Shown here one piece after another: positions 44,243-52,291 of a stretch of DNA of 64,000 nucleotides (positions are counted from its first letter, which is position 1; each line of letters opens with the position of its first letter). Position numbers and translations under genes: made by a program. Under the pieces are notes generated by a model, which worked only from the letters and a program-made list of their open reading frames with translations, did not search any database and was not told the DNA's origin. Origin of the DNA: Spirosoma sp. KCTC 42546 (GTDB taxonomy: Bacteria > Bacteroidota > Bacteroidia > Cytophagales > Spirosomataceae); the NCBI RefSeq assembly GCF_006965485.1, contig NZ_CP041360.1:6738501-6802500 (forward strand), in the 5' to 3' direction.

Positions 44243-44295
44243 GCTAAAAAAAAGCGGTGCCACGGTTTAGAACCGTGGCACCGCTTTTTTTTAGC
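44243..44295. terminator. Perfect 25-bp bidirectional terminator
   Basis: Arms 44243-44267 and 44271-44295 with a 3-base TAG loop; each arm ends in a run of eight A/T (GCTAAAAAAAAGCGGTGCCA...), so a U-tract follows on both strands. Placed between convergent acyltransferase and nspC genes. Its GTGCCACGGTT core is shared with the repeat at 28308-28382. Confidence 0.93.
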
Positions 44296-44307
44296 TGACT
44301 TCACACG

Positions 44308-45459
44308 TTAACTCAGTCGATCTTTAAAACTCTCGTAGCCGTAGGTTTTGACCAGCTGAAATGTCTCGTTTTCCTTCCAGATACCAATAGCGGGCAAGTT
44401 CACCCCATTGAAGGTTGTGGTTTTCACCATGGTGTAATGAATCATGTCATCAAACACGAGTTTATCACCAATTTCCAGGGGTTCGTCAAATGAGTAATCA
44501 CCCATGAAATCGCCAGCGAGGCAAGTCATACCACCCAGGCGATAGGTTGGTTTGCCCGCAACAGGCTCGTGGTATGAATTGATAATCCGTGGCTTATAGG
44601 GCATTTCGAGCGTATCGGGCATATGGGCAGCAAACGACGTATCTAAAACCGCGACGTGAATTCCCTGGCTATCCAGCACATCGAGCACTTCTGATACCAG
44701 CACACCCGTTTGCCAGGCAATGGCGGAACCGGGTTCCAGAATTACATCCACATTATATTTCTGTCGGAAAGCAGTCAGCAAGCCAATCAGGTGATTCGTG
44801 TCATACCCCTCGCGGCTCATTAAATGTCCTCCTCCGAAATTAACCCACTTCGCCTGATGAAGCAGATCACTAAATCGGGCTTCGAGAGCCTCAAGCGTGC
44901 GCTCTAATGTAAATGAATCATTTTCGCAGAGGGTGTGAAAGTGAATTCCCTCCAGCCCCTCCGGTAATTGATCAGGCAGCTGATCACGCGTGGCACCCAG
45001 TCGTGAACCCGGTACGCAGGGATTATACATATCCGTGGCCACTTCGGAGTATTGCGGATTTACCCGAATGCCGCAGGAAACGCGCCCAACCGCCCGGTCC
45101 TTATATCGCTCCCACTGGCTCCAGGAATTGAAAGTCAGGTGGCTGCTACGGCTAACGACTTCATCAAAAGTAGCATCCTGATAAGCAGGTATATAGGTAT
45201 GCGCCTGCACGCCCATGTACTCGTTCACGAGTTTGATTTCGTTGAGCGAACTGGCTGTCGCACCGCTTAAATATTCACGCACCAACGGGAACGCACTATA
45301 CATGGAAAAGCCTTTCAATGCCAGAATAATGGTTACGCCAGCCGCCTTCTGCACCGAATCGAGTAAGGCAAGGTTTCGGCGTAGTTTAGCTTCTTCCAGG
45401 ATAAAGCAGGGCGACGGAATAGCAGCGTCATTGAGGTTTTGCAACAAAGTCGTATTCAT
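44308..45459 (-). CDS. nspC: Carboxynorspermidine/carboxyspermidine decarboxylase
   Basis: A 383-residue PLP enzyme of the alanine-racemase-type fold (decarboxylase group). Schiff-base lysine is K49 in IILALKGFSM; VNFGGGHLMSREGYD is the phosphate-binding glycine loop, and LAGDFMGDYSF with HTLCENDS contributes the active-site Cys and acidic residues. It decarboxylates carboxy(nor)spermidine, the last step of the alternative spermidine route. Start at 45459 (MNTTLLQNLN) overlaps the stop of the TonB-type gene by 4 bases. Its partner dehydrogenase lies 2.4 kb upstream on the same strand, with three unrelated genes between. Confidence 0.93.
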   Translation of the reverse strand: MNTTLLQNLNDAAIPSPCFILEEAKLRRNLALLDSVQKAAGVTIILALKGFSMYSAFPLVREYLSGATASSLNEIKLVNEYMGVQAHTYIPAYQDATFDEVVSRSSHLTFNSWSQWERYKDRAVGRVSCGIRVNPQYSEVATDMYNPCVPGSRLGATRDQLPDQLPEGLEGIHFHTLCENDSFTLERTLEALEARFSDLLHQAKWVNFGGGHLMSREGYDTNHLIGLLTAFRQKYNVDVILEPGSAIAWQTGVLVSEVLDVLDSQGIHVAVLDTSFAAHMPDTLEMPYKPRIINSYHEPVAGKPTYRLGGMTCLAGDFMGDYSFDEPLEIGDKLVFDDMIHYTMVKTTTFNGVNLPAIGIWKENETFQLVKTYGYESFKDRLS

Positions 45460-45935
45460 CCCGCAAAGGTAGGCAAACCTCTGTATCGTACCTTGACCTT
45501 TGGATAGTCGGTTCCGAAAAGTATAGGCAAATTGTACTTGACTCGTATTAGTCTGCCCGATTGACTTCCTGGCTCCCAACACGGCATTGCTCTAACAACC
45601 CGCATAGCCTCTTCGTCGCAGCCGTAGCCAAGGCCTTTCAGGACGGTAATATCCGTACGGGAACCATCTAGTTCAACTATGAACGAAACAAAAAGCCGGT
45701 CTTTAATCTTTGCTTTTTTAGCTTCTGGTGGATATTGAACTGATGTTTTAAGGTATTCCATTAATGCACCTATTCCACCAGGAAATTCGGGTTGCTTTTC
45801 TACAACTGTGTACACATTCATATCTCGTTCAGCCAATCGTTGGGCGAAACAGGCAACTGAGAGTAAAAACAAACCGATAGTCAGAAAGCAAGCTTTACTG
45901 ACTATCGGTTGACGCGTATATAAATTTACATGCAT
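45456..45935 (-). CDS. Secreted TonB C-terminal-domain protein
   Basis: A 159-residue protein with an N-terminal signal peptide or anchor (KACFLTIGLFLLSVACFA). The rest is a TonB C-terminal domain: EKQPEFPGGIGALMEYLKTSVQYP, then LFVSFIVELDGSRTDITVLKG, and CDEEAMRVVRAMPCWEPGSQSG, IRVKYNLPILF. Compared with true TonB it lacks the long proline-rich span, so it could be a periplasmic relative rather than an energy transducer. It shares the domain with the TonB gene upstream (46079), pointing to duplication. Its stop overlaps the nspC start. Confidence 0.8.
   Translation of the reverse strand: MHVNLYTRQPIVSKACFLTIGLFLLSVACFAQRLAERDMNVYTVVEKQPEFPGGIGALMEYLKTSVQYPPEAKKAKIKDRLFVSFIVELDGSRTDITVLKGLGYGCDEEAMRVVRAMPCWEPGSQSGRLIRVKYNLPILFGTDYPKVKVRYRGLPTFAG
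45464..45471 (-). promoter_or_regulatory. TAnnTTTG element immediately before nspC
   Basis: TACCTTTG on the minus strand, only 4 bases before the nspC ATG and inside the end of the upstream coding region; would give a leaderless mRNA. The surrounding TTTGCCTAYCTTTGCGG also precedes the carboxynorspermidine dehydrogenase gene. Confidence 0.4.
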
Positions 45936-45992
45936 GCGAATTATTGGTTAGAGCGTACAGCCTACTGGATGCACACTCTACACATTTTCCAC

Positions 45993-46071
45993 AAGTTTCT
46001 GAAGGTCATGGTGTTGCATACGCCATATCTTGGAAATATGGCGTATGCAACACCATGACCTTCAGAAACTT
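45993..46071. repeat. Perfect 36-bp inverted repeat
   Basis: Arms 45993-46028 (AAGTTTCTGAAGGTCATGGT...) and 46036-46071 are exact reverse complements with a 7-base loop. The longest perfect stem in the window. It fills the spacer between two TonB-type genes and could end transcription or process the mRNA. Confidence 0.95.
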
Positions 46072-46078
46072 AGGCTTA

Positions 46079-46909
46079 TTATTCCAATGTAAACGAAATG
46101 GGCAAATTATACTTTACCCGGACGGCCCGTCCTGCCTGCTTGCCGGGTCGCCAATTAGGCATTTTTCTCATTACGCGTATGGCTTCTTCATCGCAACCAA
46201 AGCCAATTCCTTTCAGTACCTGCAAGTCAGTAAGGCTCCCATCCGTATTGACGACAAAGCTGACGAACACCCGTCCCGAAACACCCGCCGAGGCCGCTGA
46301 GCGTGGGTAATTTAGGTTTTTACTCAGGAAGTTTCTCAGTGCATCCAGCCCCCCGGGGTATTCGGGTTGTTGCTCAACCGTGATAAATGGTGCTTCGGTC
46401 TTCGTTTCTACCTCTACCGCCTTTTCCTGCACCGTAGCCACTTTTGCCTCAGGCGCAGCAATCACCTCCACATCGCCAGAACCTTCGGCGGTTTCAGGCC
46501 CTGAAGTAGCATCCTGAAGTTGATCAACCGTAGCAGGCGGATTCTCTTCCACTACATCGGCCTCGGGCATAACTACAGGCGGTAGATTTCGAACCGTATT
46601 AACGGTTGGCTGCTTCTCAACAGGTGGCAACTCGATGGGTTTTTCGGCAGGAAGCTCCTTGATCTTGGTCAGCGACACCTCAGTCATTGACTGTTTAGTA
46701 GCGAAATCTGCCTGAGGCCAAAACCGGTCGTAGAGCATGGGACCAGATAGTCCCATCAAAAATAAACCGACACCCAGCCCTAATGCGCGGCTGAGTGTCG
46801 GTCGGTAATGCTGGCGCAGGTCAAAAGCACCATAGGCCTTATGACGGGCCTGAAAAATAACGTCGTCGTAAGTCAGTGCGACGGATACTGGAGCATCGGA
46901 GTGAAGCAT
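46079..46909 (-). CDS. TonB-family energy transducer
   Basis: A 276-residue inner-membrane-anchored protein. The N-terminal cytosolic part YDDVIFQARHKAYGAFDLRQHY is the signature of Bacteroidota TonB, followed by one helix (RALGLGVGLFLMGLSGPML). A periplasmic Pro/Glu/Val-rich linker (KPIELPPVEKQP) leads to the C-terminal TonB domain (EQQPEYPGGLDALRNFLSKN, VFVSFVVNTDGSLTDLQVLKG, MPNWRPGKQAGRAV). It would transmit proton-motive force to TonB-dependent receptors. No exbB or exbD is adjacent. Confidence 0.92.
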   Translation of the reverse strand: MLHSDAPVSVALTYDDVIFQARHKAYGAFDLRQHYRPTLSRALGLGVGLFLMGLSGPMLYDRFWPQADFATKQSMTEVSLTKIKELPAEKPIELPPVEKQPTVNTVRNLPPVVMPEADVVEENPPATVDQLQDATSGPETAEGSGDVEVIAAPEAKVATVQEKAVEVETKTEAPFITVEQQPEYPGGLDALRNFLSKNLNYPRSAASAGVSGRVFVSFVVNTDGSLTDLQVLKGIGFGCDEEAIRVMRKMPNWRPGKQAGRAVRVKYNLPISFTLE

Positions 46910-46967
46910 AGCGTTAGATCGTTTATAACGCCAGGATGTTCCCTCCGGTTAATTTCCACAACCAGGT

Positions 46968-47744
46968 TTAAAAACTATCGTATTTCTGCACGACCAGAAT
47001 AGCCTCTTTTTCCGTTTTACCGCTCAGGTTTTCCTGTTTGACAAATGCCTTCAACTCATCGGCGTGATCGCCAAGGGTTTCGATAATTGCCTTGTCGGAC
47101 AGCTTCACTTTCGTTAATGTCAGATCGGGTTTGAGGATGAAATAGGAATTAACATCCCTGAACTCGTCGTAGCGATTACCGCTCGAATATGGGTTTTTAT
47201 AGTCGGCTTGTTTGAAGGCTTTTGATACCCGTTTCAGCAGGGCCGATTTACCCTGATACAGCACCAGAAAGTACCCTTCCCGTAGGGCTTCATCAGGATT
47301 TTTAGCCTCTGGTAAATGTCTGAACACATATAGTTGGCCATCAGGATTTTTAAGCTGAAACGATTTTACCTGATCCGCATTGACAATAATAGAATCGTTA
47401 CCGGCCCACGTTCGGAGTAAGATCAGGTGTTGGCGGTAAGCATCAAATTTGATCGGCACTTCTTTATAATTCTGACCAGCCACCATTTCAATCTGGCCTT
47501 TATTCCAGGCTGGCAGAAAATAAGGTGTTCCCCGAAGGCCTTCGTAGCGGTGATCCATGGTATTAACCATTGTATAGGGCCCTGAGCCCACAATCTGGCT
47601 TGTCGATTGATAGGTTTCATACCCATTACGCTGGGCGTTGGGATTGTACTGTTGTTGTGGGCTGACCTTCGTTGTATCGGTTTTCTGAGCATGGGCACTC
47701 AGGATAGACAAACCAGCCAAAATGGGGATGAATAGAAGTTTCAT
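46968..47744 (-). CDS. Exported hypothetical protein
   Basis: A 258-residue protein with signal peptide MKLLFIPILAGLSILSAHA; the start at 47744 is chosen for it over an upstream in-frame ATG. The mature region starts with a QKTDTTKVSPQQQYNPN linker, then GTPYFLPAWNKGQIEMVAGQNYKEVPIKFDAY, which resembles the small all-beta modules of Bacteroidota periplasmic proteins. The latter half is rich in Lys and Tyr (RYDEFRDVNSYFILKPD). No enzymatic motif. Family not recognised. Lies above the TonB gene on the same strand by 59 bases. Confidence 0.65.
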   Translation of the reverse strand: MKLLFIPILAGLSILSAHAQKTDTTKVSPQQQYNPNAQRNGYETYQSTSQIVGSGPYTMVNTMDHRYEGLRGTPYFLPAWNKGQIEMVAGQNYKEVPIKFDAYRQHLILLRTWAGNDSIIVNADQVKSFQLKNPDGQLYVFRHLPEAKNPDEALREGYFLVLYQGKSALLKRVSKAFKQADYKNPYSSGNRYDEFRDVNSYFILKPDLTLTKVKLSDKAIIETLGDHADELKAFVKQENLSGKTEKEAILVVQKYDSF

Positions 47745-47811
47745 AACTAAACTACTTTGAAAGGGGATAGGAAATTGGCTGGCATTGACTGTCAGCACAC
47801 TAAGTAACGAA

Positions 47812-47838
47812 AATCCCGCCATGTCCTATAGCGGGATT
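47812..47838 (-). terminator. Terminator after the carboxynorspermidine dehydrogenase
   Basis: 8-bp arms AATCCCGC (47812-47819) and GCGGGATT (47831-47838); on the minus strand the stem is followed by TTTTCG. Confidence 0.6.
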
Positions 47839-47861
47839 CTCATTTTTTTAAGAAATTTTAA

Positions 47862-49076
47862 TCAGGCAGGGTACTCATGTGGCAACGGAATATTCACCCG
47901 TTCGTTTACCGGTAATCCCTGTTTATTCATCTGTTCGATAAACGGATCGGGGTCCATTTCTTCACAATTCCAGACGCCGGGTTTCATCCATACACCTGTG
48001 AGCATCAGCATTGCCCCAATCATAGCCGGAACGCCCGTTGTATAGCTAACGGCCTGACCGCGCACTTCGCGATAGGTTTCGGCATGATCGCAGTTGTTCC
48101 AGATAAAATAGGTACGGTCTTCACCATCTTTTACCCCTTTAATCTGGCAACCAATACTGGTTTGTCCGGTATAGTTTTCACCTAACGTATCGGGAGCGGG
48201 TAGTACGGCTTTCAGAAACTCAAGGGGTACAATATCCATTCCTTTAAATTGAACCGTATCGATCCGGGTCATGCCTACGTTCTGCAGCACTTCGAGGTGC
48301 GTTAGATACGCCTGGCCAAAGGTCATCCAGAACCGTGCCCGCTTTAGAGTCGGGAAGTTCTTTACCAGTGATTCCAGCTCCTCGTGATAAAGAACATAGG
48401 ATTCTTTAGGGCCAATAGCCGGGTAATCAATCGGCTTATGAATGCTCATGGCCGGAATCTCAACCCATTCGCCATTTTCCCAGTAGCGGCCCGGCTGGGT
48501 AATTTCCCGAATGTTGATTTCCGGGTTAAAATTCGTGGCAAACGCTTTACCGTGGTTGCCCGCATTGCAATCAACAATATCCAGATAGTCCATCCGGTCG
48601 AAGTAATGCTTATTGGCATAAGCCGTAAACACCTGAGTAGCGCCTGGATCGAAACCGCACCCAAGCAATGCCATCAAGCCTGCCTGTTCGAATCGTTCTT
48701 TGTAAGCCCATTGCCAGCTATACTCAAACTTGGCTACATCCTTGGGTTCATAATTGGCCGTATCCATATAATGTACGCCCGCTTCCAGGCAGGCATCCAT
48801 AATGGGTAAGTCCTGATAGGGTAACGCTACATTGATGACCAGCACCGGATTAAACGACCGAATCAACGCAACTGTCTCGGCTACCACATCTGCATCGACC
48901 TGCGCCGTTTGAATCGTGATGCCGTGCATTTCCTTAATTTCGGCAGCAATACGGTCGCACTTTGCTTTGGTACGACTAGCCAGCATAATCGTTGTAAAGA
49001 CCTGGCTGTTCATTGCGCATTTATGCGCTACAACGCTGCCAACACCACCGGCTCCGATAATGAGCACATTTGCCAT
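47862..49076 (-). CDS. Carboxynorspermidine/carboxyspermidine dehydrogenase
   Basis: A 404-residue enzyme of the saccharopine-dehydrogenase family. The Rossmann loop GAGGVGSVVAH lies at residues 8-18, LASRTKAK ends strand two, and NVALPYQDLPIMDACLEAGVHYMDTANYE is the typical second block. GCGFDPGATQVFTAYANKH near residue 145, the NCDHAETYREVRGQAVSYTTG stretch near 330, and the lack of the full lysine-binding set favour carboxynorspermidine dehydrogenase (CANSDH). It condenses a diamine with aspartate semialdehyde using NADPH, giving the substrate of NspC. Its promoter (49116) resembles that of nspC. Confidence 0.92.
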   Translation of the reverse strand: MANVLIIGAGGVGSVVAHKCAMNSQVFTTIMLASRTKAKCDRIAAEIKEMHGITIQTAQVDADVVAETVALIRSFNPVLVINVALPYQDLPIMDACLEAGVHYMDTANYEPKDVAKFEYSWQWAYKERFEQAGLMALLGCGFDPGATQVFTAYANKHYFDRMDYLDIVDCNAGNHGKAFATNFNPEINIREITQPGRYWENGEWVEIPAMSIHKPIDYPAIGPKESYVLYHEELESLVKNFPTLKRARFWMTFGQAYLTHLEVLQNVGMTRIDTVQFKGMDIVPLEFLKAVLPAPDTLGENYTGQTSIGCQIKGVKDGEDRTYFIWNNCDHAETYREVRGQAVSYTTGVPAMIGAMLMLTGVWMKPGVWNCEEMDPDPFIEQMNKQGLPVNERVNIPLPHEYPA

Positions 49077-49115
49077 CTATCTGAATTTAATAGTTCCTGT
49101 ATTTTCTTTCTGCCG

Positions 49116-49123
49116 CAAAGATA
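49116..49123 (-). promoter_or_regulatory. TAnnTTTG promoter of the dehydrogenase gene
   Basis: TATCTTTG on the minus strand, about 40 bases before the ATG at 49076, in the context TTTGCCTATCTTTGCGG. Confidence 0.5.
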
Positions 49124-49264
49124 GGCAAAGTCGATAAGTGCGTACGTAGTGAATTTGTTAACAGACTAGGTCTTATACCTGATGTAGTTGCGAGTGACTT
49201 ATAAATGAGGAGTATATAGGATAAAAACACTAAATAAAATATAACTTTATCAACAAACAGTTAG

Positions 49265-49272
49265 TATATTTG
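49265..49272 (+). promoter_or_regulatory. TAnnTTTG promoter
   Basis: TATATTTG, 39 bases upstream of the ATG at 49311. Confidence 0.5.
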
Positions 49273-49310
49273 TTAAGTAGACATATACTCAATCCCCAAT
49301 TAATCCCGTT

Positions 49311-49751
49311 ATGAAATTCGTCTCTTCTTCCGGCTCTCCCAACTCATTTGAATTAGCGATTTTAGGCTACGGTAAGGCTACTAAAACCTGGCGTGACCGT
49401 AACCGGCTACAATGCCGATTTTCAACTTTCTGGGGGCAAAAGGCCGATACCCAGTCGGCTCCTCTGCAAACCTGGGAGGTCAAGCGTTTATTGGTTGGGT
49501 TACGTTCGCTCTGGACTAAAGCAACCAACCATGTTACCCTGACTTTCTCGGAACCCGGCTTGAGTATGGAGGCAAAGGCTCTATCTGATGATAACTATTG
49601 CCTGCAAATTCAGTTGGATCATTCCCTAACACCCTCCTGGCATACGTACCCTGATTTTCCAATGGAAATGGATATCCATTTAAATAGAAATCAGCTCCAG
49701 GAAGCCATTCAGGAGCTATCGGGCCAAATAGATACCTACCCCGAAAGATAA
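49311..49751 (+). CDS. Small orphan protein, WapI-immunity-like pattern
   Basis: A 146-residue cytosolic protein without signal peptide. The N-terminal half is basic (KATKTWRDRNRLQCRFS), the rest has a W/EV-x2-L-L pattern and a run of beta strands (HVTLTFSEPGLSMEA, YCLQIQLDHS) ending in a helix (NQLQEAIQELSGQI). The order strand-EPxL-strand-hydrophobic helix reminds me of the WapI type of immunity proteins against contact-dependent toxins, but similarity is weak and no toxin gene is nearby. Promoter present; single-gene unit. Confidence 0.5.
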   Translation: MKFVSSSGSPNSFELAILGYGKATKTWRDRNRLQCRFSTFWGQKADTQSAPLQTWEVKRLLVGLRSLWTKATNHVTLTFSEPGLSMEAKALSDDNYCLQIQLDHSLTPSWHTYPDFPMEMDIHLNRNQLQEAIQELSGQIDTYPER

Positions 49752-49766
49752 ATACTTTCACAAATC

Positions 49767-49819
49767 GCTTAGCATGAATTCAACCCTATCTGATCGGGTA
49801 AACACAATTCATGCTAAGC
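49767..49819. terminator. Hairpin after the orphan gene
   Basis: Perfect arms GCTTAGCATGAATT (49767-49780) and AATTCATGCTAAGC (49806-49819) with a 25-base loop that contains its own ACCC/GGGT pair. Confidence 0.65.
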
Positions 49820-50085
49820 TGAAGCGTACCTATTAAGCGATTACTGATCCCTTATTTCTTGTTATAGTTATTTATTTAAAATACTGTAAATCAATAATTT
49901 ACTTTATTAAATTATCTGTACGCTTTTTAATTAGGCGTGTTTATTTGTTTTGCCAGCTTACGCTAAGGGCATATTATTGAGGAGACTATCTTATAGTTTG
50001 TAAATCATTCTTCCATTTATTATTATTTTTTCCCAAGATTATTTTTTGATAACATCAACCGTAATAACCATATTTGTAGCTACAG

Positions 50086-50093
50086 TAGATTTG
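50086..50093 (+). promoter_or_regulatory. Possible TetR-gene promoter
   Basis: TAGATTTG, 79 bases before the ATG at 50172. Confidence 0.35.
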
Positions 50094-50171
50094 TAGTCAC
50101 ACATAGTACTCAATCCGATTGCAAAGGAAAAATCATTGAATCCTCTTTAATAACAAAAACGACCCTATTAT

Positions 50172-50813
50172 ATGAAAGTCGTCAAGCGAAGAAATCGCCA
50201 GATGACCATGGAGCGAATTTTACGTGCCATGGGTGAAGTAATGGCCGAGCGAGGCACTGAAAAGGCTGGAATCAACGCCGTTGCTGAGCGCGCTGGCGTG
50301 AATAAAGTACTTATTTATCGCTACTTCGGTGGCTGGAACGGTCTGCTGGAAGCGTATGTCCATCGCGGATTCTTCCTATCCATGTTCAACGATAAATTTC
50401 TGGAATCGGTACCGGATAATCTGGCCCCTGAAGCCCGAAGCAAAGCCTGGTCTGAATATACCATTCAGTTCATGCGTGAGTTTCGGAGCCGTAAGTCTTC
50501 GCAGGAATTGATTCGCTGGGAAATGTCGAATGGCGAAACCGAACTGGCCCGCCGATTAGCCGACTTCCGGGATCAGTCCTACAAGACGATGGTGAGCAAA
50601 TTAGCCCCTTATTCTGATTTCGACCCTATTGCTATTACCAGCCTAATGGTGGCTGCTGTGACGCATCTGGTTCTCACCAGTAACCAACGCGACCATATCG
50701 GCGATATTGACCTTCGCTCCGATGCAGGTTGGGAACGGCTGGAAACGGCTATCCGCCGAATTTATTCCAGTTTGAATATTGCCCTTGAGCGTGAAAATGC
50801 CAAGACGGCGTAA
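50172..50813 (+). CDS. TetR/AcrR-family regulator
   Basis: A 213-residue regulator. The N-terminal TetR HTH spans about residues 12-58 (ERILRAMGEVMAERGTEKAG, INAVAERAGVNKVLIYRYFG), followed by an all-helical ligand domain of normal length. The basic N-terminus (MKVVKRRNRQ) reaches into DNA. Ligand and targets are unknown: the flanking genes are a Xaa-Pro aminopeptidase (convergent) and an orphan protein. Start chosen at 50172 since nothing upstream in frame fits. Confidence 0.9.
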   Translation: MKVVKRRNRQMTMERILRAMGEVMAERGTEKAGINAVAERAGVNKVLIYRYFGGWNGLLEAYVHRGFFLSMFNDKFLESVPDNLAPEARSKAWSEYTIQFMREFRSRKSSQELIRWEMSNGETELARRLADFRDQSYKTMVSKLAPYSDFDPIAITSLMVAAVTHLVLTSNQRDHIGDIDLRSDAGWERLETAIRRIYSSLNIALERENAKTA

Positions 50814-50821
50814 GCAAAATT

Positions 50822-50900
50822 GTGAAGAATGTAGAGTGAAAAGTGAAGAATAATTTTTTATACCAGTCTTATTCTTCACTTTTCACTCTACATTCTTCAC
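50822..50900. repeat. Perfect 32-bp inverted repeat, GTGAAGAATG family
   Basis: Arms 50822-50853 (GTGAAGAATGTAGAGTGAAA...) and 50869-50900 are exact. Spans the convergent gap between the TetR stop (50813) and the aminopeptidase stop (50897). Homologous arm to the one inside ccoG. Confidence 0.95.
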
Positions 50901-52192
50901 TTATTCATAAATTCTTCAATCTCTTCGGCTTCGAGGGGAATGTTGGCCATGAGGTCAATGTTTCCAGACTCTGTTAGTACAACGTTGTTTTCCAGCCGGA
51001 TACCCAGTTTCTCTTTGGGAATATAAATACCAGGTTCAACGGTAAAGACCATACCGGGTTCCATTTTCCGGTATTTGTTACCTACGTCATGCACATCAAG
51101 TCCCAGAAAGTGCGATGTACCATGCATGAAGTACTTTTTGTATAAAGGCGCATCAGGGTCCTGTTTATCCACGTCAGCCCGATCCAATAAGCCTAAGCCG
51201 ATCAGCTCGGACTCCATTACCTTACCCACTTCCTTGTGATAGTCATCCCAGAGGTTACCGGGCTTGAGCATTTGGGTAGCCTCTTTCATTACCCGTAATA
51301 CAGCATCATACACAGCGCGCTGACGTTTAGTAAACCGTCCGTTAACAGGGACGGACCGGGTCATATCCGCATTGTAGTTTGCATACTCCGCGCCAATATC
51401 GAGTAGTATCACATCTCCATCCTGACACTGTTGACTATTGTCGATATAGTGCAATACGCAGGCGTTAGCCCCCGAAGCAATAATTGGACTATAGGCTGCT
51501 CCCCGAGAGCGATTTTTGATGAATTCGTGCATCATCTCAGCCTCAATTTCATACTCCCAAACACCCGGCTTGATAAAACCAAGCAGTCGCCTAAACATCT
51601 TATCGGTAATGTCGATGGCGGTTTGAATAAGCGGGAGTTCCTGTGGTTGTTTGATGGCTCTGAGGTAATGCATCAACGGAGCAAGCCGTTCCAGCTTATG
51701 AAGCGGATATTTTTGTCGGAATTCGTCGATATACCGGGCGTCTCGCGTCTGCACCTGTACGCCAGCGCGAGTATGCTCATTGGTGTTCAGATAGATATGT
51801 TCTGCCTCGAAGACCATTTGCATAAATACCTGCTCAAACTGGTGAGTCCAGTAAATTTGCTTCTGAGATATACCCGTTACCTGTTCGGCTTCTGCTTTGG
51901 TCAGTTTGTGCCCTTCCCAGATTTCAATAAGCTCGCTGGTTTCACGTAGAAATAAGGCTTCGCGAAATTTTGGATCAGGGTGATCGGGAAATAACACCAG
52001 ACAGGTTTCTTCCTGATCGACACCCGTTAGGTAAAAGAGGTCGTTATTTTGCCGGAACGTCATCGTGCCATCGGCATTAGTTGGCATAATGTCGTTTGCA
52101 TTTACGACAACTAATGATTTTGTTTTCAGCAGATTAGCAAGTCGCTGGCGATTGTGAATGAAAAGCTGGTTGTCGATGGGTAAATAACGCAT
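50897..52192 (-). CDS. pepP: Xaa-Pro aminopeptidase P type
   Basis: A 431-residue M24 metallopeptidase. Start at 52192 (MRYLPIDNQLFIHN) rather than an upstream frame opening. Residues about 10-180 are the creatinase-like N-terminal domain (NNDLFYLTGVDQEETCLVLFP). The pita-bread domain supplies the metal ligands: two Asp in LLDIGAEYANYNADMTRSVP, His in HGTSHFLGLDVHD, Glu in VEPGIYIP and RLENNVVLTE. It removes an N-terminal residue preceding proline, cytosolic. Divergent from the subtilase gene, with which it shares a promoter region. Confidence 0.95.
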   Translation of the reverse strand: MRYLPIDNQLFIHNRQRLANLLKTKSLVVVNANDIMPTNADGTMTFRQNNDLFYLTGVDQEETCLVLFPDHPDPKFREALFLRETSELIEIWEGHKLTKAEAEQVTGISQKQIYWTHQFEQVFMQMVFEAEHIYLNTNEHTRAGVQVQTRDARYIDEFRQKYPLHKLERLAPLMHYLRAIKQPQELPLIQTAIDITDKMFRRLLGFIKPGVWEYEIEAEMMHEFIKNRSRGAAYSPIIASGANACVLHYIDNSQQCQDGDVILLDIGAEYANYNADMTRSVPVNGRFTKRQRAVYDAVLRVMKEATQMLKPGNLWDDYHKEVGKVMESELIGLGLLDRADVDKQDPDAPLYKKYFMHGTSHFLGLDVHDVGNKYRKMEPGMVFTVEPGIYIPKEKLGIRLENNVVLTESGNIDLMANIPLEAEEIEEFMNK

Positions 52193-52222
52193 ACGGAAGA
52201 CCGTTGAGGCTGAATTTCTGAT

Positions 52223-52230
52223 TATTTTTG
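52223..52230 (+). promoter_or_regulatory. TAnnTTTG promoter of the subtilase gene
   Basis: TATTTTTG, about 62 bases before the ATG at 52292. Confidence 0.45.
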
Positions 52231-52291
52231 CAAAGAAACTCAAAACCCAGAATACTTTCTGCGTGTTTTCCTGTTTCTACCTAAACGACTC

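Larger units (their letters stand above)
49752..50171. other. Spacer with hairpin and TetR promoter
   Basis: About 420 bases, AT-rich. It holds a 14-bp hairpin (49767-49819) and a possible promoter at 50086-50093. No gene seen. Confidence 0.5.
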
